This document shows positions 7,210 through 12,561 of a DNA stretch of 12,561 nucleotides, in pieces. Made by a program: the position numbers and the translations under genes. The first letter of the stretch is position 1. Each line of letters starts with the position of its first letter. Source of the DNA: Chromatiales bacterium (lineage in GTDB: Bacteria > Pseudomonadota > Gammaproteobacteria > Thiohalospirales > Thiohalospiraceae); the NCBI GenBank assembly GCA_026984715.1, contig JALSRO010000223.1:1-12561 (forward strand), written 5' to 3'. The notes under the pieces are model-generated. The model did no database searches, was not told where the DNA came from, and was given only the letters and a program-made list of their open reading frames with translations.

Positions 7210-8439
7210 TCAGGCCGTTTCCGAGCTGTGTGAGGGGAGGGTGGCCGTGGCATCGCCGGCATTGTCCGCCTTCTTCCGGTCGCCGCCGGAGATGAAGGGA
7301 GTCAGAGACTCCCTGATCTTTCCGGACACCACCTCGAGAGTGAAGTTGTCACAATATTTGCGATAGCTGCTCTGTCCGAACCGCCTGCACCTCTCTTGAT
7401 CTGCAACCAGTTTGCAGAGAACCTCGGCCAGCTGTCCGGCATCACCGGCATCGACGAGATAGCCGTTCTCCCCAGGTTCGATATATTCGGGAATGGCTCC
7501 AATTCGGGTGCCAACGACAGGAAGGCGGTATCGCATGGCTTCGGTGAAGACGATTCCGGCGTGCTCCTTGAGCGTGGGAAGGCAGAAGACGGAAGCGTTC
7601 TCATAGTGTTGCGTCAACTGCTCCTTGCCTATCTTCCCGACAATTTCCACGTTGGGAAGGTCGCACTCCGGCATACACCCGACGATGGTCAAACTGGCAT
7701 CAGGGACCCGGGAGAGTACCTGGCGGAAGGCCTCGAGCAGTACCGGCCCCCCTTTCCTCTTCCACTCTATTCCCACGAACAGAATGTTTCGTGTCGCGTA
7801 TTTGGCGTCGTTCTGGGTTCCCGGGTCCGGGTCGTCGTATGGTGCGTAGTAGATGTTTCTTACCTTGCTTCTGTCACAGGCGTAGTCGTTCACTACGGAA
7901 TCCACGATCTTTCCATAGCGCGTCAGAACCAGGGCTGCGTTGTGATAGATCTCCTTTTCGAGAGCCATCCACTCATTGCAGAGCAGGTCACGCGATGCGT
8001 CGAAATCGGGGTAGCATCTGTTCTCCAGCAGGGTGTGATCGGTATAGACAAAGTTGGGAGTACCCGGGGTGCTGGCGTCGAACAGGGAGTTGTCCTGGAA
8101 TGTGAATGCGTAACCGCCTGCGGAGATCCTCCCCTGCAGGAGTTTCCTGATTTGGCGGAACATGAAGGGCGTTCCAAAAAAGCGGATATAGAGGATATTC
8201 TTTCCGCTGGTGAAGCTGTCGGGCCCGTATATTCTCAGAATATGGAAAATGTTTATCAGGATGAGATGAGGCCTTCTCTTGAGAAGCGGTTTGATATCGA
8301 TAATCTCCTCCCGGTATCCGGGAAAGGAGTGTTTCAGTATGTTCGAGATCTGACGCACCACGGTATGGTTGGTGCGGATCTTTACGAAGGCGTATTTCTT
8401 TGTCATGCCGGCGGGATTATTCTGATGGCTTCGTGTCAT
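7210..8439 (-). CDS. Glycosyltransferase family 4, divergent N-terminal half
   Basis: 409 residues from the longest start. The C-terminal half is a clear Glycos_transf_1 domain: LFVGIEWKRKG (220-230) with the donor-phosphate Arg/Lys, LTIVG (250-254), E292-x7-E300 in LKEHAGIVFTEA, LPVVGTRIGAIPEYI (306-320) and GENGYLVDAG (323-332). The N-terminal half lacks the usual Gly-Gly loop near the start and is poorly recognisable, so the acceptor is unknown. About 25 C-terminal residues (385-409) form a hydrophilic tail rich in Asp, Ala, Thr and Ser beyond the fold. The start is uncertain: neither the ATG at 8439 nor the in-frame ATG at 8406 (MTKKYAFVK) has a Shine-Dalgarno sequence. The gene starts 27 nt after the membrane protein gene. 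Confidence 0.88.
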   Translation of the reverse strand: MTRSHQNNPAGMTKKYAFVKIRTNHTVVRQISNILKHSFPGYREEIIDIKPLLKRRPHLILINIFHILRIYGPDSFTSGKNILYIRFFGTPFMFRQIRKLLQGRISAGGYAFTFQDNSLFDASTPGTPNFVYTDHTLLENRCYPDFDASRDLLCNEWMALEKEIYHNAALVLTRYGKIVDSVVNDYACDRSKVRNIYYAPYDDPDPGTQNDAKYATRNILFVGIEWKRKGGPVLLEAFRQVLSRVPDASLTIVGCMPECDLPNVEIVGKIGKEQLTQHYENASVFCLPTLKEHAGIVFTEAMRYRLPVVGTRIGAIPEYIEPGENGYLVDAGDAGQLAEVLCKLVADQERCRRFGQSSYRKYCDNFTLEVVSGKIRESLTPFISGGDRKKADNAGDATATLPSHSSETA

Positions 8440-8466
8440 TGTGTATGGTTTTTTCAGTGACTGGCT

Positions 8467-9798
8467 TCAAACAAGGTTATATCGCGTTCTGAACCTCTGG
8501 GATGCAATATAGCCGGAAAAAAATGCATACAGATAGATCAATGCGTTGAAGAAAAGGACATTCATATAGGGCATGAGCAGGAACATCATCCCTGTGACCG
8601 CAATCCAGGCAGTTGCGATTATTCCGTCCACGTCCCCTTTCCTTGCCAGAGAGACAGAGTCCTTCAGGATGAACAGCAGGAACAGAACGAAAAGTGATAT
8701 CCCGCCGATACCCGTCTCCCAAAGCAGCAGCGAGACAATGGTTCCCCCGCTGACGACACCAATCTGTCTTGCGAAGTTCCCTGACAGGCTGTCCGCTATG
8801 GAGAGCGTGGCATTCCCGATACCGACGCCGGTCCAGAGCCGGACCGGTGACTCGGACAGGGTTGTGAACGCGAGGCGGATCTTCTCGAATCTGGCGGTGT
8901 TGCTCTTGCCGATCTGCTCTTCCGAGTACCCCACGATATCAGGCCGTTCGGTTTCACTCAGCAGCCCCTCGGCTGAAAGTCCGCCCTTTCCGATTACATA
9001 GTTGCGCTCCTCGCTGCTGGAGAAGAACTCCTCGAATCCGGGTCTTTTCGCCAGCGCCTGGTAGTAGTTGTATATGGCCAGATACCCGCTTATCAGCACG
9101 ACACTGATGCCCACGATGTTGATTACCTGCTGCCTGGTGATATGCCGCTCTGCGGAAAACAGAAAGGGGACGATGATGGCGATGGGGAGGAGAAACATGG
9201 TGATTTTCGTTTCGTTCATGGTGGTGGGCAGGAAGATGCAGATGGAAAGCAGTGCCATGGTTCTTGTCTTGATGCGGCCGCTTATATAGTAGGCCATCAG
9301 AAATGCGAGGCCGGAGATGAGTAGTGTCGAAACAGCTCCGGAACCACCAAAGCCCAGAGTTCCCGTCATGGGGTCACCGGACTCGGAGGTTCTGAACAGC
9401 ACCAGCCGCTGGAGAAGTATCGCCGGTAGCTGCAGAAGAAGCATGGCCAGCAGAAACTTCAGTATCTTCGTTATATCGGAGTATGAAAAATAGTGGACTA
9501 CCGGAAGGAGAAATATCGGAATCCACTTGAGGTAGGGGCGGCTTCCAATCACGATGGTGCCCAATGGGACCTCGTTTATGATGACCCCAATCAATACATG
9601 CAGTACAGTGAAGAAGAGCAGGATGATATATTTCATGTCGATATCCAGGCGCCGCATTCTGGCCGCCATCGGGACCAACAGCGCAAAGATCATCACGGAG
9701 AAGAGCTCGGGTATGAGTGCAATCTTCGGGATCCCGATCTGGCTGCCCACGCCCACCAGCAGGATAATGGAGAAGAGCAGGTAGATAACGTAGTTCAT
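8467..9798 (-). CDS. Multi-spanning membrane protein, Wzy polymerase / O-antigen ligase-like
   Basis: A very hydrophobic 443-residue protein with about 11 membrane segments by eye, near 3-20, 26-45, 57-75, 90-105, 112-134, 155-173, 180-195, 198-215, 226-245, 348-378 and 393-432; the last two spans may each hold two helices. A large hydrophilic segment at about 247-345 is the expected long periplasmic loop of Wzy/WaaL proteins. It contains many charged residues and TGVGIGN (323-329), a glycine-rich motif often seen in this class. In such proteins the periplasmic loops bind the undecaprenyl-linked glycan for polymerisation or ligation. Sequence conservation is low in this family, so polymerase versus ligase cannot be decided. 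It is embedded among glycosyltransferases, 18 nt after the upstream gene, which favours Wzy. No clear Shine-Dalgarno sequence precedes the ATG. Confidence 0.85.
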   Translation of the reverse strand: MNYVIYLLFSIILLVGVGSQIGIPKIALIPELFSVMIFALLVPMAARMRRLDIDMKYIILLFFTVLHVLIGVIINEVPLGTIVIGSRPYLKWIPIFLLPVVHYFSYSDITKILKFLLAMLLLQLPAILLQRLVLFRTSESGDPMTGTLGFGGSGAVSTLLISGLAFLMAYYISGRIKTRTMALLSICIFLPTTMNETKITMFLLPIAIIVPFLFSAERHITRQQVINIVGISVVLISGYLAIYNYYQALAKRPGFEEFFSSSEERNYVIGKGGLSAEGLLSETERPDIVGYSEEQIGKSNTARFEKIRLAFTTLSESPVRLWTGVGIGNATLSIADSLSGNFARQIGVVSGGTIVSLLLWETGIGGISLFVLFLLFILKDSVSLARKGDVDGIIATAWIAVTGMMFLLMPYMNVLFFNALIYLYAFFSGYIASQRFRTRYNLV

Positions 9799-9816
9799 GT
9801 CAGCGTAACGGATGCC

Positions 9817-10983
9817 CTATAAAACCGATCTGCATGGAAAACTGCTGGTGAGATAGTGGTCGAGCTTCTTCGCCAGGATATCCCAGTCGAACCTTGCGGC
9901 AACGAATCCCGGGGCGCTCTCTGCCGCTTTGGAAAGGCTCTTCCGGTTCCGGTATGCCTCGATGATGGCCTTCTGGAAATCGGCCACGCCGGAGCTTTCG
10001 GTCCACACCACGAATTTTTCATCCTTGAGGACATCGGTATGAGCGGGAATGGGGGTGATGATGACCGGTTTTCCGCTTGCCAGATATTCGAGCACCTTCA
10101 GCGGACTCGATACATTCCACTGCAGCAGATTCGGCAACGGGCAGATGCAGCAGTCCGCCCGCCTGATCTCCGCCGCTATTTTTTCATGAGGGACATATCC
10201 CCTGTATTCCACGATACTCGGCCGGCCCGATGAGTTCGAGATCTGCTGCAACTTTCCGAGACCGCCACCCACTCCAACGATCACGAGCCTCACACCGCTG
10301 CGATAGGGCTCCTCCAGCGTCTCCACCGCCTCGACGATCTCCTCCAGCCCCCTGTGGGCATAGATGCTTCCGTGGTAGAAGAGAGTGAACTTCCCCTCTT
10401 CTCCATCACCTTTTTTGCCGGGTCTGAACCGCTCTATGTTTACTCCGGACGACCAGAGCACATAGTCGTCGAATCTGGTTGAGAATTCGTGCTCTACTGC
10501 TTCCTTGAGACGTTTCGTGATAAAACTGTATCCCTTCACCCTGCCCCTGAGGTATTTCATGGGAACGGTCCAGAAAAGCCAGTTGTCGAGGCGCTTCTTG
10601 AGGGCCCTGTTCTGTGTCAGCGGCAGGGTGCGTATGTCCAGGTGGATATTGCCGAACCCCAGTGCCGAGAGAATTGGAACGATCCACAAACACTCGGGGT
10701 TTACGATGACGATATCCCGTTTGGCTCCCCGCAACAGAACCCATATCAGGGAGTTGAGCATCAGGCTCGCCCTGAAGATCAGCGGCAGGTCGATCGCAGG
10801 GAGATAGACCATGTTCGCGCAGATCCGCTCGGGGATATACTTCTCCTTGTCATAACCGGTGACGATGTAGACCTCGTATCCGGCCCTGCCCAGCCTGTCC
10901 GACATCTCGAGCAGCGGGCTCTTGTTGGGCTTGCGGTCGAAGCGGTCGCTCTGAATCCATAGAATGCGGCATCTGTCACTCAT
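9817..10983 (-). CDS. Glycosyltransferase family 4 of the SPLK-type
   Basis: 388 residues from the chosen ATG at 10983, which has GAGGGAG about 6 nt upstream. The frame can be extended six codons to a TTG at 11001, but that start would bury the Shine-Dalgarno sequence. The ATG overlaps the previous stop in the 8-nt string ATGAGTGA, a usual coupling arrangement. The C-terminal domain shows LFYHGSIYAHRG (201-212), LVIVGVGGG (233-241) and SPLKVLEYLASGKPVI (293-308). The second acidic residue E299 is kept, but the position of the first Glu is Val291, as in a GT4 subgroup with an SPxK pattern. The N-terminal half contains hydrophobic stretches (about 62-85 and 97-112) that could sit on the membrane. 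Substrate unknown. Confidence 0.9.
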   Translation of the reverse strand: MSDRCRILWIQSDRFDRKPNKSPLLEMSDRLGRAGYEVYIVTGYDKEKYIPERICANMVYLPAIDLPLIFRASLMLNSLIWVLLRGAKRDIVIVNPECLWIVPILSALGFGNIHLDIRTLPLTQNRALKKRLDNWLFWTVPMKYLRGRVKGYSFITKRLKEAVEHEFSTRFDDYVLWSSGVNIERFRPGKKGDGEEGKFTLFYHGSIYAHRGLEEIVEAVETLEEPYRSGVRLVIVGVGGGLGKLQQISNSSGRPSIVEYRGYVPHEKIAAEIRRADCCICPLPNLLQWNVSSPLKVLEYLASGKPVIITPIPAHTDVLKDEKFVVWTESSGVADFQKAIIEAYRNRKSLSKAAESAPGFVAARFDWDILAKKLDHYLTSSFPCRSVL

Positions 10984-12097
10984 GCGCGGCTCCCTCTTCA
11001 ATGAGGTGGATTATTCTTTCTGCATTTTTTTCCGAGTGGTGTTCGAGGGCGTAGCGGCGCGCCTTTCTACCCATCGAAGTACGCAGTTCCTCATTCTTCA
11101 CCAGTAGCCGGACCTTCCGAACCAGCTGCTCGAAATCGTTGGCACATGGAAATCCTATGCCGTGCTTCGTCAGCACATTGTCCGGATTGACATTGAGACT
11201 CACCACCGGAACTTCGTTCTGCCACGCCTGGATGAAGGTGTTGGGGAACCCTTCATAGCGGCTGGTGTTGACGAGGATATGCGCCTTTGAAAGGATCCTG
11301 TTGATCTCATCGAAGGAGTGACTCCCGATATAGTTCAGCGACTGGATGGCCGAACTCTCCTTCTCCAGCTGGCGTCTCCGTTTTGCGCCACAGCGGCCAA
11401 TCATGGTGAAGCGCACTCCCGGAACGGTATCCATCTCTCTTGCCAGTCTTACAAACAGCTCGGGCTGTTTCAAGGGCTTGAAATTGGCTATCCAGACGAT
11501 CTCGATCTCCCCTTTCTTGTCGATCTGCGGTGCCGGATCGGGGTGGAAGTTGGCGATGATGGCGGTAGCTTCCCGCTGGTAGTGGCGTGCCAGGGCGTCT
11601 GCCTGCTGCTCGGTCTGTACGATGATATCGCTGCTGTTTCTCACTCCATACTCGAGAGAGAGCTTCTCCAGGTAACGAAGTGCGATATCTTTCGACATCT
11701 CCGGTCTGAAAGGAGTGACATCCTTGTCGCTGGATACGTGCCACACCATCCGGCAACCCGTCTGCCTGGCATACAGTGCCGAAATGCCGGTATAGGCACC
11801 ACCGACGCGCTGATATATCACATCGGGTTGCAGCTTCTTCAGCGTGGCGTGGATCCTTGCAGCATCGAAAATCTGATTGTAGTGGGGCCGGGAGCCATTG
11901 CGGCCGACATGGTGGGTGGAGTAACCCTCTGGAGTGAATCCAGGCTTCAGGTGGCGGGCGAGATAGTGTATATCGAACGACCTCTCTCTTAGCATCACGT
12001 CCAGAAGGCAGCGTATCTGATACTCCGCACCTCCAAAGAGTGCCGCCCAGTGGCAGGGGGTGACGATGCACAGCTTCAGTGGTGTGGTGCTGGTCAT
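10976..12097 (-). CDS. Glycosyltransferase family 4, first gene of the leftward operon
   Basis: 373 residues from the chosen start. The first strand LKLCIVTPCHWAALFGGAE (7-25) with its Gly-Gly-Ala-Glu loop fits the ATG at 12097. The frame stays open to an ATG at 12181, but the extra 28 residues are unlike the family and neither start has a Shine-Dalgarno sequence; the longer form begins next to a CTCCTCC. Other features are YQRVGG (95-100), HVSSDKD (120-126), VWIANFKPLKQPE (201-213, with the phosphate-binding basic residues), and EGFPNTFIQAW (282-292). In the last of these the acidic pair is E282-x7-Q290, Gln replacing the second Glu, a variant that also occurs in other family members. It overlaps the next gene by 8 nt. 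Sugar and acceptor unknown. Confidence 0.88.
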   Translation of the reverse strand: MTSTTPLKLCIVTPCHWAALFGGAEYQIRCLLDVMLRERSFDIHYLARHLKPGFTPEGYSTHHVGRNGSRPHYNQIFDAARIHATLKKLQPDVIYQRVGGAYTGISALYARQTGCRMVWHVSSDKDVTPFRPEMSKDIALRYLEKLSLEYGVRNSSDIIVQTEQQADALARHYQREATAIIANFHPDPAPQIDKKGEIEIVWIANFKPLKQPELFVRLAREMDTVPGVRFTMIGRCGAKRRRQLEKESSAIQSLNYIGSHSFDEINRILSKAHILVNTSRYEGFPNTFIQAWQNEVPVVSLNVNPDNVLTKHGIGFPCANDFEQLVRKVRLLVKNEELRTSMGRKARRYALEHHSEKNAERIIHLIEEGAAHE

Positions 12098-12474
12098 GAG
12101 CAGAAAAACAGGCCTCGCATGCCGCCCCGGCTCTCCATGGCGGCTCGTTATGGCTCCCGTGAGGAACGGCATCGGTTCCATACACAGGAGGAGAAACAGT
12201 AATTATCAGGAAAAAAGCAATAAAATCAGGCTTGTTTTTAGAATACCCCAATTCAGCCTGCAGCGAAAATACAGTTTTCCGGCCGACATTGCAAGCGCAG
12301 AATCGACCATCCAGACTATCGTCCGTTTCGCCGAATTCTTTATCTGCTGCCGCGACTCTCTGCGCCCGGCCGGGTTGCCTGGATGGTGCAGCGACATGCA
12401 CCACGACTCTACAAGACAGCCCGGAATCCCGGTGCCTGCCTGAAGCCCCTAACCCTATGATATTCAATGACAGG
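12098..12474. other. Gene-free region upstream of the leftward operon
   Basis: 377 bp between the first leftward gene and the right palindromic repeat. Its middle (about 12195-12275) is AT-rich, unlike the genes around it. It holds possible leftward promoters, a 10-bp palindrome CCCGGCCGGG (12365-12374) and a perfect 7-bp hairpin TGGTGCA/TGCACCA at 12384-12403 without a T-run. Short open frames cross it on both strands, but none has a ribosome-binding site or a recognisable protein pattern. Confidence 0.6.
12202..12294 (-). promoter_or_regulatory. Candidate leftward promoters for the glycosyltransferase/Wzy operon
   Basis: Read on the minus strand, two sigma-70-like arrangements are possible. 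The nearer has -10 GATAAT (12207-12202) and a weak -35 CTGATT (12229-12224) 16 bp away. The farther has TTGCAA (12294-12289), a 17-bp spacer and TATTTT (12271-12266). The AT-rich context and position upstream of the operon support a promoter here, but neither is close to consensus in both boxes. Confidence 0.3.
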
Positions 12475-12561
12475 CCGTGGCGTGCCGGCTCGCAGGCTGC
12501 GTTACCCCATCTTGCTGTAGAGTGGCTACAGCGGCGATGGACCGCCTTGCTGCGAACCGGC
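12475..12561. repeat. Palindromic repeat element, right copy (3' end cut by window edge)
   Basis: The outer left arm (12475-12495) pairs with the start of the right arm visible at 12550-12561 and with the complete right arm of the left copy at 40-60 (two mismatches in 21). Nested inside is a second hairpin. CCATC (12507-12511) pairs with GATGG (12536-12540), two T-G wobbles follow, and GCTGTAG (12514-12520) pairs with CTACAGC (12526-12532) around the loop AGTGG; one C at 12535 is bulged. Merging both copies gives a unit of about 96 bp beginning CCGTGGC and ending GCCACGG. The orientation is the same as the left copy. There is no open reading frame of note, and the family was not recognised. 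Confidence 0.8.

Noticed and set aside
7396..8460. A 354-codon plus-strand open frame opposite the transferase at 7210-8439
   Set aside because: It is the antisense shadow of a clear GT4 gene and has no recognisable domain or ribosome-binding site.
2803..12447. A shared 14-mer GCCTGCCTGAAGCC at 2803-2816 and 12434-12447
   Set aside because: One match of this length is about what chance gives in 12.5 kb, and similarity does not extend to either side.
11307..12467. A 386-codon minus-strand open frame in another frame of the first leftward transferase
   Set aside because: Its translation is a His/Arg/Cys-rich frame-shifted reading of the GT4 gene, and the real frame shows all family motifs.
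12475..12561. The palindromic element as an integron attC site
   Set aside because: The expected GTTRRRY/RYYYAAC core sites are not at the arm ends, and the flanking genes are operonic, not single-gene cassettes.
1..12561. The window as a circular molecule closed through the terminal repeat
   Set aside because: The terminal 51 bp differ at two positions, the repeat has its own palindromic boundaries, and no replication or mobilisation gene is present.

Overview
This window reads as a surface-polysaccharide (exopolysaccharide, capsule or O-antigen type) assembly locus of a Gram-negative bacterium with moderately high GC. It holds nine intact genes: seven family-4 type (GT-B fold) glycosyltransferases, one asparagine synthase-like amidotransferase, and one multi-spanning membrane protein resembling Wzy polymerases and O-antigen ligases. 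The gene mix (many GT4 enzymes plus an AsnB homologue, and several TTG starts) resembles polysaccharide clusters of Desulfuromonadota/Geobacter-like organisms. That placement is an impression from the proteins, not a demonstrated assignment.

Layout. Positions 1-60 are the right part of a palindromic repeat, followed by a gene-free leader with a good intrinsic terminator at 291-316. Rightward genes follow: GT4 (366-1472), GT4 (1519-2706), a 173-bp gap with two hairpins, and the asparagine synthase-like gene (2880-4796). Only 43 bp further on ends a tightly packed leftward operon. In transcription order it runs GT4 (12097-10976), GT4 (10983-9817), Wzy-like membrane protein (9798-8467), GT4 (8439-7210), GT4 (7204-5978) and a DUF1972-type GT4 (5955-4840). 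A gene-free stretch with possible promoters (12098-12474) lies upstream of it. The window ends inside a second copy of the palindromic repeat (12475-12561), in the same orientation as the first.

How the genes work together (inference). The seven glycosyltransferases would build an oligosaccharide on a lipid carrier at the cytoplasmic face of the inner membrane, and the Wzy-like protein would polymerise or transfer it on the periplasmic side. The AsnB-like enzyme would make asparagine or amidate a sugar or another cluster product. No initiating sugar-phosphate transferase, Wzx flippase, Wza/Wzc export gene or nucleotide-sugar gene is present, so the window is part of a larger locus or depends on genes elsewhere.

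The least conventional signals are non-coding. One is the ~96-bp palindromic element with a nested inner hairpin, found at both ends. The other is the terminator inside the leader of the rightward genes, which suggests attenuation. I saw no evidence for a wholly new defence or mobile system. No tRNA, rRNA, CRISPR array or transposase gene was recognised.
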